This document shows positions 24,405-33,411 of a DNA stretch of 45,173 bases, in pieces. Positions within the stretch are counted from its first letter, which is position 1, and the number at the start of each line of letters is the position of its first letter. Origin of the DNA: JBOFMT01 sp051658525 (lineage in GTDB: Bacteria; Bacillota_I; Bacilli_A; Erysipelotrichales; Erysipelotrichaceae); the NCBI GenBank assembly GCA_051658525.1, contig JBOFMT010000040.1, forward strand, positions 1 through 45,173, written 5' to 3'. Under the pieces are notes generated by a model, which was given only the letters and a program-made list of their open reading frames with translations, was not told the DNA's origin and did not search any database. The position numbers and the translations under genes were made by a program.

Positions 24405-25807
24405 TGCACGAAAAAGATTATTTCCTAACCAATAAAATCAATGAAGAATGTGGTGTCTTCGCCATTTATAACGATGCTGAGGCAGCAAGTCTTGGGTATT
24501 ATGGATTGCATACACTACAACACCGGGGACAAGAAGGTGGCGGTATTGCTACGAGTGATTTCAATAAAATTAAAATTTACAAGGGACATGGATTGTTATC
24601 TGATATCTTTGATGCGGATAGCCTAAAAGAATTAAGTGGGAATTGTATGTTGGGTCATGTACGCTATTCAACTTCTGGGGGAAAAGAAATTGAAAACGTA
24701 CAACCGATTATGGTGCGTTCAAGTGTAGGGGATTTTGCACTTGCGCACAATGGAAATATCGTAAATGCTGCGGAACTTCGTTTGCGCTTGGAACATGAGG
24801 GAAGTATTTTTCAAGGTTCTAGCGATACAGAAGTAATTGCACATTTGATTCAACGAGCACAAGGGAGTTTCCTTGAAAAGATCAAAACAGCAATAGGGCA
24901 ATTAGAAGGTGCATTTGCACTTGTGATTATGACAAAAAATTCGATGTACGCGGTACGCGATAAAAATGGATTGCGTCCACTAAGTATTGCAACCCTTGGG
25001 GAAGGCTATGCGATTTCAAGTGAATCTTGTGCCTTTGATATCGTGAATGCTACTTGGTTCCATGATTTAAAACCAGGAGAAGTCATTAAAATCAATCGCG
25101 AAGGAATCACACATAGCTTTTATACCGAAGCAGTACAACATAAGTTATGTGCTATGGAATATATCTACTTCTCTAGACCAGATAGCAATCTGGATGGGAT
25201 CAATGTCCATGCAGGACGCAAACAATGTGGAGCGATGTTAGCCGATCATGATGATTTGATTGAAGATGCCATTGTTGTTGGGGTACCAGATAGTTCCCTT
25301 TCGGCAGCGATGGGTTATGCACAACGTAAAAACTTAAGCTATGAAATGGGACTCATCAAAAACCGTTATGTCGCAAGAACGTTCATTCAACCAACACAAA
25401 GCCAACGCGAACGTGGAGTACGGATGAAGTTGTCTGCGGTCAAAGGCATTGTGGAAAACAAGGATGTCATTCTAATCGATGATTCCATTGTACGTGGTAC
25501 TACGTCACGCCGTATTGTTACGTTGTTGAAAGAAGCAGGAGCTAAGAGTGTCCATGTACGCATTGCAAGTCCAAAAATCTCAATGCCATGTTTTTATGGA
25601 GTTGATACTTCAACCAAAGAAGAATTGATTGGATCTCACGCTAGTGTAGAAGAAATCAAAGAGTTTATTTGTGCCGATTCACTTAAATTTTTAGAGGTAG
25701 ACCAATTATGTCGCGCCTTAAAAACAGAATCTTTGTGTACCGCATGTTTTGGTACACCGTATCCAACAGCCCTATTTCGATTGGGTGAAAGCTTGAAGGG
25801 AGAATAA
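24401..25807 (+). CDS. purF: Amidophosphoribosyltransferase
   Basis: 468 residues. The first committed step: PRPP plus glutamine to phosphoribosylamine. A short propeptide of about 16 residues ends at ECGVF, exposing Cys as the N-terminal nucleophile, as in the Bacillus enzyme. The Ntn glutaminase part has HRGQEGGGI and RYSTSGG, and the PRTase loop is VILIDDSIVRGTTSRRI. Four cysteines at the iron-sulfur positions are present (LCAMEY, MPCFYGVD and LCTAC), so this is the oxygen-sensitive 4Fe-4S type. ATG at 24404 is an alternative start. Confidence 0.95.
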   Translation: MMHEKDYFLTNKINEECGVFAIYNDAEAASLGYYGLHTLQHRGQEGGGIATSDFNKIKIYKGHGLLSDIFDADSLKELSGNCMLGHVRYSTSGGKEIENVQPIMVRSSVGDFALAHNGNIVNAAELRLRLEHEGSIFQGSSDTEVIAHLIQRAQGSFLEKIKTAIGQLEGAFALVIMTKNSMYAVRDKNGLRPLSIATLGEGYAISSESCAFDIVNATWFHDLKPGEVIKINREGITHSFYTEAVQHKLCAMEYIYFSRPDSNLDGINVHAGRKQCGAMLADHDDLIEDAIVVGVPDSSLSAAMGYAQRKNLSYEMGLIKNRYVARTFIQPTQSQRERGVRMKLSAVKGIVENKDVILIDDSIVRGTTSRRIVTLLKEAGAKSVHVRIASPKISMPCFYGVDTSTKEELIGSHASVEEIKEFICADSLKFLEVDQLCRALKTESLCTACFGTPYPTALFRLGESLKGE

Positions 25808-25809
25808 GC

Positions 25810-26832
25810 ATGAGCAACGCATACAAACAAAGTGGGGTTGATATCCACGCAGGATATGAAAGTGTAGAAAAGATCAAATCGCATGTTGCATCAACAAAAA
25901 TCAAAGGGGCGATGGATTCCATCGGTGCTTTTGGTGGGATGTTTGATTTGGGATGTCTATCATACCAAGAACCAGTACTTGTTTCTGGTACGGATGGGGT
26001 AGGAAGTAAAATCTTATGTGCGATTGAAAGTGATACGCACGATACGATTGGAATCGATGGCGTTGCGATGTGTGTAAATGATGTCATTGTACAAGGTGCA
26101 AAACCTTTGTTCTTCTTGGACTATTTAGCATTACATAAAAATATACCAGACCAAGTGGCAAGTATCGTTGCCGGTGTTGCCAATGGTTGTCGTCAGTCTG
26201 GATGTGCCCTAATTGGTGGAGAAACCGCGGAGATGCGCGATCTTTATGAAGAAGGTCACTATGACTTAGCTGGGTTCTGTGTTGGGGTTGTGGAAAAAAG
26301 CAAATTGATTACCGGAGAAAAACTACGTATTGGAGATCGTATCATCGGCCTTGCTAGTTCTGGCATTCACTCCAACGGATATTCTTTGGTACGTTCTTTG
26401 TTATTCAAACAAGAAAAGATGCGCTATGATCAAATCTTAGGTTCAAAAACAGTAGCAGAACATGTGTTAACACCAACAAAAATCTATGTAAAACCTATTT
26501 TATCGTTGTTGGAAACGGTTGATGTTCATGCGATGAGCCATATTACTGGTGGTGGGTTTTATGAAAATTTAGGACGTATCTTACAGCCAGGTACCGGTAT
26601 TGAAGTGGATGCGAAAAGCTTCCCAAAACCGGAAATCTTTGAACATCTACAAACGATGGGCAACATTAGCAATGAAGAAATGTACAATGTCTTCAATATG
26701 GGGATTGGTTATTGTGTTGTCGTTGCACCTGAAGATGAACAAGCAACACTGCAATTACTTCAAGCGCAAGGGGAAGATGCTTATGTGATTGGAGAAGTTG
26801 TTGGTGAAGAAGGCGTACGTGTCACGTGGTAA
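25810..26832 (+). CDS. purM: Phosphoribosylformylglycinamidine cyclo-ligase (AIR synthetase)
   Basis: 340 residues. It closes the imidazole ring of FGAM to AIR with ATP. Visible motifs are SGTDGVGSKILCAIE, GIDGVAMCVNDVIVQGAKPLFFLDY, GGETAEMRDLYEEGHYDLAGFCVG and GLASSGIHSNGYSLVR, all typical of PurM. It follows purF by two bases; purN starts inside its last codons. Confidence 0.96.
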   Translation: MSNAYKQSGVDIHAGYESVEKIKSHVASTKIKGAMDSIGAFGGMFDLGCLSYQEPVLVSGTDGVGSKILCAIESDTHDTIGIDGVAMCVNDVIVQGAKPLFFLDYLALHKNIPDQVASIVAGVANGCRQSGCALIGGETAEMRDLYEEGHYDLAGFCVGVVEKSKLITGEKLRIGDRIIGLASSGIHSNGYSLVRSLLFKQEKMRYDQILGSKTVAEHVLTPTKIYVKPILSLLETVDVHAMSHITGGGFYENLGRILQPGTGIEVDAKSFPKPEIFEHLQTMGNISNEEMYNVFNMGIGYCVVVAPEDEQATLQLLQAQGEDAYVIGEVVGEEGVRVTW

Positions 26833-27398
26833 AAGCAGCAGTCTTTGGTTCTGGTAGTGGGACCAACTTTGAAGAAATTGCAAGAGCAAAGATTTCAGGT
26901 CTTGAGCTTGTCTTTGTTTTAAGCGATCAAGAAGAGGCGTATATCCTAGAACGTGCGAAAAATCATCAACTTCCAGCCATTTGTGTAACGCGAAGTGGCT
27001 ATGAAAGCAAGGCAGCTTTTGAAGCTGCAATGCTTTCGCATTTAGAAAGTAATGAAATTGAACTCATTATTTTGGCGGGGTTTATGCGTATTCTCTCACC
27101 GGAATTCGTAGCAAAATATCCAAATCGAATTATTAATATTCACCCAAGCTTATTACCCGCTTTCCCTGGAAAGCACAGCATTCAACAAGCATGGGATGCA
27201 GGTGTTACAATGAGTGGATGCAGTGTACATTATGTAGATGAAGGAATCGATACGGGAGTGTTACTAGGGCAAAGCCAAGTAAAGATTGACTATTCAGAAG
27301 GTTTTGCTGCCTTTGAAGCAGCAATTCATGCAGCGGAATATGAATTGTATCCAAGCATTATCAAAAAAATCATCGAAGAAATGGAGAATCAAGTATGA
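26826..27398 (+). CDS. purN: Glycinamide ribonucleotide formyltransferase
   Basis: 190 residues, starting with GTG at 26826 inside the end of purM (seven-base overlap), so translation is likely coupled. It transfers formyl from 10-formyl-THF to GAR. GSGSGTNFEEI binds phosphate; the catalytic Asn-His pair is in INIHPSLLPAFPG and the Asp in VDEGIDTG. The formyl donor can come from Fhs, the last gene of the operon. No purT is seen here. Confidence 0.95.
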   Translation: MVKAAVFGSGSGTNFEEIARAKISGLELVFVLSDQEEAYILERAKNHQLPAICVTRSGYESKAAFEAAMLSHLESNEIELIILAGFMRILSPEFVAKYPNRIINIHPSLLPAFPGKHSIQQAWDAGVTMSGCSVHYVDEGIDTGVLLGQSQVKIDYSEGFAAFEAAIHAAEYELYPSIIKKIIEEMENQV

Positions 27399-28924
27399 AA
27401 AGAGCGTTACTAAGTGTTTCTGATAAAACAGGTATTGTAAGTTTTGCACAAGGTTTGTTAGCACAAGGGTATGAACTCATCTCAACAGGTGGAACGTATC
27501 AAGCCTTGGTGAAAGCAAACCTACCATGTATGCAAGTAGAAGATGTTACCAACTTTCCAGAAATGATGGATGGACGTGTAAAAACCTTACACCCGTTTAT
27601 TCACGGAGGATTGTTAGCGCGTCGTGATACGCAAGCGCATATGGATGCTGCCAAAGAACATGGTATCGCAATGATCGATTTGGTTTGTGTTAACCTTTAT
27701 CCATTTAAACATACCGTAGAAAATCCGAATAGCTCACATGAGACTATCATTGAAAATATTGACATTGGTGGACCGAGTATGTTGCGTAGTGCAGCGAAAA
27801 ACTATGCGAGTGTTTTCGTTGTTTGTGATCCAACTGATTATGAGAATGTACTAGAACATATGCAAGCAAGTGAGGAACAACAAACTGCTTACCGTCAACA
27901 CTTAGCAGGAAAAGTGTACGCACACACTGCTGCATATGATGCGATGATTGCAACTTACTTCAATAAAGTAAATGAGATTGCATATCCAGAAACATTAACC
28001 TTAAGTTTTGAAAAACAACAAGCGTTGCGTTATGGGGAAAATCCACATCAAAGTGCTGCATTCTATACACAAGGAAAAGCGGACTATAGTTTACACCATG
28101 CAACACAACTACATGGGAAAGAACTATCATACAATAATATCCAAGATGCCAATGCGGCAATTTCATTGGTAAAAGAATTTGAGTTGCCGGTATATGCTGC
28201 TTTAAAACATATGAATCCATGTGGAATTGGTTGGGATCAAAACCCATATGTCGCTTGGAATAAGGCGTATGAGGCAGATCCAGTATCGATTTTTGGTGGA
28301 CTTGTTGCGACCAACCAAATCGTAGAAGCAGATGTTGCGTTAAGTATGAGTCAAATTTTCTTAGAAGTTGTCATTGCCAAAGGATTTAGTGATGATGCAC
28401 TAGCAATCTTAACCAAAAAAGCAAACATCCGTTTGTTAACATTGGATCCAAGTTTACCATTACAACAAGGAATGGAGTTAAAAAGTGTAGGAAGTGATCT
28501 CTTGGTGCAAGCCTTTGATTATCAAAGCGAAACCCAAGCATCACTCACTTGTGTTACACAAAAACAAGCAACTACGGAACAATTAGAGCATATGGTGATT
28601 GCTCAACGTATTGTCAAGTATGTAAAGTCGAATGCGATTGTGCTTGTTAACGATGGGCAATGTGTTGGTGTTGGTGCTGGTCAAATGAACCGTGTCGGCG
28701 CACTTGCGCTTGCGATTGCACAAGCAAAAGACAAAACACAAGGAGCAGTACTTGGAAGTGATGCGTTCTTCCCAATGGATGATAGTGTGCGTTTGGCTGC
28801 AAGTCATGGTATTGCTGCTATTGTACAACCTGGTGGAAGTATCAAAGATGGGGATAGTATTGCAGCTTGTGATGAATTAGGTCTAACAATGTATGTGACT
28901 GGCGTTCGTCATTTTAAACATTAG
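27395..28924 (+). CDS. purH: Bifunctional AICAR formyltransferase / IMP cyclohydrolase
   Basis: 509 residues, full length. The N-terminal MGS-like IMP cyclohydrolase (LLSVSDKTGIVSFAQGL, STGGTYQAL, GRVKTLHPFIHGG) is followed by the AICAR transformylase (RYGENPHQSAAFY, KHMNPCGIGW, SDAFFPMDDSVRLAA, QPGGSIKD). It performs the last two steps to IMP. The ATG overlaps the purN stop by four bases. Confidence 0.96.
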   Translation: MKRALLSVSDKTGIVSFAQGLLAQGYELISTGGTYQALVKANLPCMQVEDVTNFPEMMDGRVKTLHPFIHGGLLARRDTQAHMDAAKEHGIAMIDLVCVNLYPFKHTVENPNSSHETIIENIDIGGPSMLRSAAKNYASVFVVCDPTDYENVLEHMQASEEQQTAYRQHLAGKVYAHTAAYDAMIATYFNKVNEIAYPETLTLSFEKQQALRYGENPHQSAAFYTQGKADYSLHHATQLHGKELSYNNIQDANAAISLVKEFELPVYAALKHMNPCGIGWDQNPYVAWNKAYEADPVSIFGGLVATNQIVEADVALSMSQIFLEVVIAKGFSDDALAILTKKANIRLLTLDPSLPLQQGMELKSVGSDLLVQAFDYQSETQASLTCVTQKQATTEQLEHMVIAQRIVKYVKSNAIVLVNDGQCVGVGAGQMNRVGALALAIAQAKDKTQGAVLGSDAFFPMDDSVRLAASHGIAAIVQPGGSIKDGDSIAACDELGLTMYVTGVRHFKH

Positions 28925-28937
28925 GGGAGGAACTAGG

Positions 28938-30179
28938 ATGAAGGTTTTAATCATTGGAAAAGGTGGAAGAGAGCATGCTTTGGCAAAAAAGTGTGCAGCT
29001 TCCCCGCTAGTATCAACAGTTTATGTGGCACCAGGTAACACAGGGATGCGCGATTGTGCAACCTTAGTCGATATCGATGAATGTAATGTTGAGGGATTGC
29101 TAGCCTTTGCGAAAGACAACAACATTCAACTTACAATTCCAGGTTGTGAAGCGGTATTGGCATGTGGTGTTGTTGATGCTTTTGAAGCGGAAGGATTGCA
29201 GATTTTTGGTCCTAGCTTAGCAGCAGCTCGTATTGAATCTAGTAAAACCTTTGCCAAGGATTTAATGGATGAATATGGAATTAAAACAGCAGCATTTAAA
29301 AGTTTTACCGCCTATGAAGAAGCGTATGAATATGTCTTAACACAAAGCTTACCGATTGTAATCAAAGAGGATGGATTGAAAGCAGGAAAAGGTGTCTATA
29401 TTTGTCCGACCCTTTTAGAAGCAAAAAAACATCTACAAGAGTGCTTTCAACAACCCAATCGTGTGGTGGTGGAACAATACTTGGAAGGCTTTGAGTTTTC
29501 CTTTATTACCTTAGTACAAGATGGTGTCGTTATTCCATTACAAACTTCACAAGACCACAAGCGTGCTTACGATGGAGATCAAGGACCAAATACCGGTGGA
29601 ATGGGTGTGTATTCTCCAGTGGAAAAAATTGATGCAACGCTCATTCAAAAAGCGATGGATGAAGTCATGATTCCTGTTGTGAAAGCGATGGAAGAAGTAG
29701 ACTGTACTTATCAAGGATTCTTGTATGGTGGTTTGATGCTGTGTCAGGATGGAATTTATGTCATCGAATTCAATGCGCGCTTGGGAGATCCAGAAACACA
29801 GGTCATCTTACCAGCGATGGAATCGGATTTGGTAGCGCATATTCTAGATTTAAAAGCACACAAAGAAGTTGTACCAACTTGGTATGATAAGACGTTTGTT
29901 GGCGTTGTTATGGCGAGCACCAATTATCCAGCAAGTAGTACCAAAGGGGCAATCATTGTATTACCAGAAACCTTAACGGCGACCATTTATCATATGGGAA
30001 CCAAACAACTAGGGGATCAACTCGTTACCGATGGTGGACGTGTATTGCTGATTGTTGGAGAAGGACGTACGATTGAAGAAGCAAGAGCTCACGCTTATGA
30101 AAATGTCGCACGTATTGAATGTGATGCCTTGTTCTATCGTTCGGATATTGGTTTTAAAGCATTAGAAAATAACGTATAA
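28938..30179 (+). CDS. purD: Phosphoribosylamine-glycine ligase (GAR synthetase)
   Basis: 413 residues. An ATP-grasp ligase joining glycine to phosphoribosylamine. GKGGREHALAKK at the N-terminus, VIKEDGLKAGKGVYI, the conserved DHKRAYDGDQGPNTGGMG and IEFNARLGDPETQ segments are present. AGGGGAGGAA precedes its ATG, 13 bases after purH. It completes the enzyme set of the operon, apart from the PurB steps. Confidence 0.96.
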   Translation: MKVLIIGKGGREHALAKKCAASPLVSTVYVAPGNTGMRDCATLVDIDECNVEGLLAFAKDNNIQLTIPGCEAVLACGVVDAFEAEGLQIFGPSLAAARIESSKTFAKDLMDEYGIKTAAFKSFTAYEEAYEYVLTQSLPIVIKEDGLKAGKGVYICPTLLEAKKHLQECFQQPNRVVVEQYLEGFEFSFITLVQDGVVIPLQTSQDHKRAYDGDQGPNTGGMGVYSPVEKIDATLIQKAMDEVMIPVVKAMEEVDCTYQGFLYGGLMLCQDGIYVIEFNARLGDPETQVILPAMESDLVAHILDLKAHKEVVPTWYDKTFVGVVMASTNYPASSTKGAIIVLPETLTATIYHMGTKQLGDQLVTDGGRVLLIVGEGRTIEEARAHAYENVARIECDALFYRSDIGFKALENNV

Positions 30180-30209
30180 TAGTCATATAGAAAAATAAGA
30201 GGTGAAACA

Positions 30210-31871
30210 ATGTCCATCGATTTAGAAATCGCACAGAAAGTGCAAGGAAGCCACATTTTAGATGTTGCAAAGCGAGCAGGAATTGCAGAAGAATTCATTG
30301 AGCAGTATGGAAATAACAAAGCTAAAATTGCGCTAGAACAAGCAAGTCTTGCAACCAAGCAAGGAAAGCTTATTCTAGTGACTGCTATTTCTCCAACCAA
30401 AGCAGGAGAAGGGAAATCAACAACAACCATCGGGTTAAACGATGCCTTGTGTGCTCTAAATAAAAAGAGTATGGTTGCCCTTCGAGAACCAAGTCTTGGA
30501 CCCGTATTTGGTTTAAAAGGTGGTGCTACGGGTGGCGGCTATGCGCAAGTTATTCCAATGGAAGATATCAATCTTCACTTTACTGGTGATATGCATGCTA
30601 TTACGACAGCGAATAATTTAATTTCAGCAGTATTAGATAACCATATCTATCAGGAAAACAGCTTGAACATCAACCCTGAAAACATCGTTTGGAAACGTTG
30701 TTTGGATATGAACGATCGGACCCTTCGTGAAATTACCATTGGACAAGGAAAAGCAACCAATGGCATCGAACGTGCAGATCGTTTCCAAATCACGGTAGCT
30801 AGCGAAGTGATGGCAGTGCTGTGTTTAGCGAGTTCAATTACGGATTTAAAGCAACGCTTAGGTCGGATGATTGTTGCTTATACACATGATAATCAACCAG
30901 TTTATGTTGAAGACTTGGGGATTTCTGGTGCACTCATTATGATCTTGAAAGATGCGATTAAACCAAACTTGGTACAAAGTTTAGAAGGAAATCCTGTCTT
31001 GATTCATGGAGGTCCATTTGCGAATATCGCCCATGGTTGTAATTCCGTAATTGCTACGAAGATGGCGTTGGGATTAAGCGACTATGTCGTTACCGAAGCT
31101 GGATTTGGGGCTGATCTTGGAGCTGAAAAATTCTTTGATATCAAATGCCGTAGTGCGAACCTAAAACCAGATGCGGTTGTACTTGTAGCGACAATTCGCG
31201 CACTTAAGATGCATGGTGGCGTTGCTTACGAAGATTTAAAAAACGAAAATGTCGAAGCGATGTTAGCTGGATGTGTTAATTTAGAACGTCATATTCAAAC
31301 GTTAAAAAACTTTAAATTACCATACGTTGTTGCCATCAATGCCTTTGTTAGTGATAGTGAAGCGGAAATTGCTGCATTACAAGCGTACTGTAACCAACAC
31401 CAACATCCGATGGCGCGAAGCGATGTTTGGAGCCATGGTGGTCAAGGTGGAATTGAGTTAGCTAACATTGTGCTTAACCTAGTAGAACAAGGCAATGACT
31501 TTGCTCCATGTTATGACTTGGATATGGATGTCTATACGAAAATTGAGACCATTGCGAAAACATGTTATGGGGCAAAAGATATCGAGTATAGTCAACAAGC
31601 GATGGAAAAAATTGCCATGATCGAACGTGGTGAATTTAAACATCTTGCTATTTGTATGGCAAAAACACCGGTAAGTCTTACGGATGATCCAAAACAATTA
31701 GGAGCACCAAAAGACTTTACCCTACATGTAAACGATATTACGATTTCCAATGGGGCAGGCTTCTTGGTTGTCTTAACAGGAGCTGTCATGACAATGCCAG
31801 GTCTTCCAAAACGACCAGCAGCTTTAAATATGGATATGAGTGAGGATGGTATCATCACAGGATTATTTTAA
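30210..31871 (+). CDS. fhs: Formate-tetrahydrofolate ligase
   Basis: 553 residues. It makes 10-formyl-THF from formate, THF and ATP. The P-loop region SPTKAGEGKSTTTIGL is near residue 58, followed by REPSLGPVFGLKGGATGGGYAQV and EDINLHFTGDMHAI, the strongest signatures of the family. AGAGGTGAAAC precedes the ATG, 30 bases after purD. Placing Fhs in the purine operon links one-carbon supply to PurN and PurH, and suggests a formate-using, probably anaerobic or fermentative host. Confidence 0.96.
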   Translation: MSIDLEIAQKVQGSHILDVAKRAGIAEEFIEQYGNNKAKIALEQASLATKQGKLILVTAISPTKAGEGKSTTTIGLNDALCALNKKSMVALREPSLGPVFGLKGGATGGGYAQVIPMEDINLHFTGDMHAITTANNLISAVLDNHIYQENSLNINPENIVWKRCLDMNDRTLREITIGQGKATNGIERADRFQITVASEVMAVLCLASSITDLKQRLGRMIVAYTHDNQPVYVEDLGISGALIMILKDAIKPNLVQSLEGNPVLIHGGPFANIAHGCNSVIATKMALGLSDYVVTEAGFGADLGAEKFFDIKCRSANLKPDAVVLVATIRALKMHGGVAYEDLKNENVEAMLAGCVNLERHIQTLKNFKLPYVVAINAFVSDSEAEIAALQAYCNQHQHPMARSDVWSHGGQGGIELANIVLNLVEQGNDFAPCYDLDMDVYTKIETIAKTCYGAKDIEYSQQAMEKIAMIERGEFKHLAICMAKTPVSLTDDPKQLGAPKDFTLHVNDITISNGAGFLVVLTGAVMTMPGLPKRPAALNMDMSEDGIITGLF

Positions 31872-31878
31872 TCAGATT

Positions 31879-31904
31879 AAGCATGGAGCAATCCATGCTT
31901 TTTT
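31879..31904 (+). terminator. Terminator of the pur-fhs operon
   Basis: A 9-bp stem (31879-31887 with 31892-31900, AAGCATGGA arm), a 4-base loop and six Ts. Confidence 0.9.
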
Positions 31905-31949
31905 ATGTATTTTCAAATTGAGCTAATGGATAGAAGTCATGAAAGCAAT

Positions 31950-31974
31950 AAAAAAAGACGGAGAGAACCGTCTT
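31950..31974 (-). terminator. Terminator of the glg operon
   Basis: A 7-bp stem (31955-31961 with 31968-31974, AAGACGG arm) followed by Ts on the minus strand. It touches the glgA stop codon. Confidence 0.82.
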
Positions 31975-33409
31975 ATTCTGCTGTTAGCAAGCTAACATAT
32001 AGTTGAGCATACTCTTTTGCACTTTTATCAAAACTAAAGTCTAAACGCCTTAAATTGCGTTGCATCTTGGACCATGTTGTTGGGTGATCGTAATAGGTAT
32101 CGACACAACGTTTGAAATTAAACATCCAATCATTTCCATCAAAGTGGGTAAAGGTAAATCCATAGCCTTGTTTGGTGAATTCGTTATAATCGATCACCGT
32201 ATCATGAAGACCGCCAGTTTTACGAGCATAAACAAGCGTACCATAGCGCATGGCAATCATCTGTGAAATTCCACAAGGTTCAAAGAGGGAAGGCATTAAG
32301 AATAAATCAATCCCTGCATAAATTTGATGAGCTAAACCTTCGTTATATCCTCGATAATAGTATAAGCGTCTTGGATATTGGTGTTGTAAGTCATAGAGTT
32401 GTTGTTCCATCCAAGAATCTCCACTACCTAAAATTACCAATTGAATGTCCTGGCTCATAAGGTCATGAATCCGCTCTAGTAATAGACTAATCCCTTTTTG
32501 ATGCGAAAGACGTGTTACCATTCCACAAAGTAAGGTATTCTTATCTTGTCGCATATGACAAAATTTTTGTAACTCGGCTTTGTGTTTGAATTTATCCTTT
32601 TGGTTTGTTAAAGCAAATGGTAAATAGGCATCATGGCTTGGATCAAAGAGTTCAACATCAATGCCATTGATAATTCCATGCAACTTTTGCTCGTTTTGTT
32701 TGAGTACGTGTTGCATGTTTTCGCCATAAAAATCAGTTAAGATTTCATGAGAATAGGTTTTACTTACCGTTGTGATTGCATGAACGTCCATGATTCCTGC
32801 TTTCAAGAAGCTAATGCCATCGTGGAATTTAAGATGATTACTTGTATAGAGATCACTATGTAGTCCCAAACAATCCGTAAGGACACTTACTGGGAAATTG
32901 CCTTGGAAGGCAAGGTTGTGAATGGTAAGTATATGTTTGATTGCCTGATAGCGTGCATCGTTTGGGTAGCGTTGGTAACAAAGTGTTGCCAACATTCCCG
33001 TTTGCCAATCGTTGGCATGTAAGATTTCTGGGAAATAGTCTAAATGTTGAAAGCTTTCTAGTAATGCTACTTGGAAGAAGGCAAAGCGAAGCCCATCATC
33101 ATCGTAACCATAGTAACCTTCCCGTTCAAAGTATGGTTGGTGTTCCACAAAAAAATAGGTAACTCCATCAACCTCGGTTCGATAAATGGTAGCTAAATTA
33201 TCAAATAAGCCATGTTGAACTTGAAAACTTGCAACTTTTTCCAAGCGCGAATGATCGTTTTGAGCGTTTTTTAAGTACAAAGGTAAGAAGATAGCAACTT
33301 CATGTCCTTGTGCTGCAAGTGATTTTGGTAACGCACTAACCACATCAGCTAGACCTCCTGTTTTTGAAAAAGGAAGGGCTTCACTCGCTGCAAATAGTAT
33401 TTTTGTCAT
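31973..33409 (-). CDS. glgA: Glycogen synthase (ADP-glucose)
   Basis: 478 residues, typical of GT5 glycogen/starch synthases. It extends alpha-1,4-glucan using ADP-glucose. The N-terminal KTGGLADVVSALPK binds ADP-glucose, HANDWQTGM contacts the sugar, and the C-terminal GT-B part has MVTRLSHQKGISLL, SLFEPCGISQMIAMRYGT and KTGGLHDTV. It is the last gene of glgC-glgD-glgA, two bases after glgD. Branching enzyme and phosphorylase are not in the window. Confidence 0.95.
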   Translation of the reverse strand: MTKILFAASEALPFSKTGGLADVVSALPKSLAAQGHEVAIFLPLYLKNAQNDHSRLEKVASFQVQHGLFDNLATIYRTEVDGVTYFFVEHQPYFEREGYYGYDDDGLRFAFFQVALLESFQHLDYFPEILHANDWQTGMLATLCYQRYPNDARYQAIKHILTIHNLAFQGNFPVSVLTDCLGLHSDLYTSNHLKFHDGISFLKAGIMDVHAITTVSKTYSHEILTDFYGENMQHVLKQNEQKLHGIINGIDVELFDPSHDAYLPFALTNQKDKFKHKAELQKFCHMRQDKNTLLCGMVTRLSHQKGISLLLERIHDLMSQDIQLVILGSGDSWMEQQLYDLQHQYPRRLYYYRGYNEGLAHQIYAGIDLFLMPSLFEPCGISQMIAMRYGTLVYARKTGGLHDTVIDYNEFTKQGYGFTFTHFDGNDWMFNFKRCVDTYYDHPTTWSKMQRNLRRLDFSFDKSAKEYAQLYVSLLTAE

Positions 33410-33411
33410 CG

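Noticed and set aside
25683..26087. Minus-strand ORF (134 codons) opposite purF/purM
   Set aside because: It crosses a junction between two certain genes on the other strand and has no start signal.
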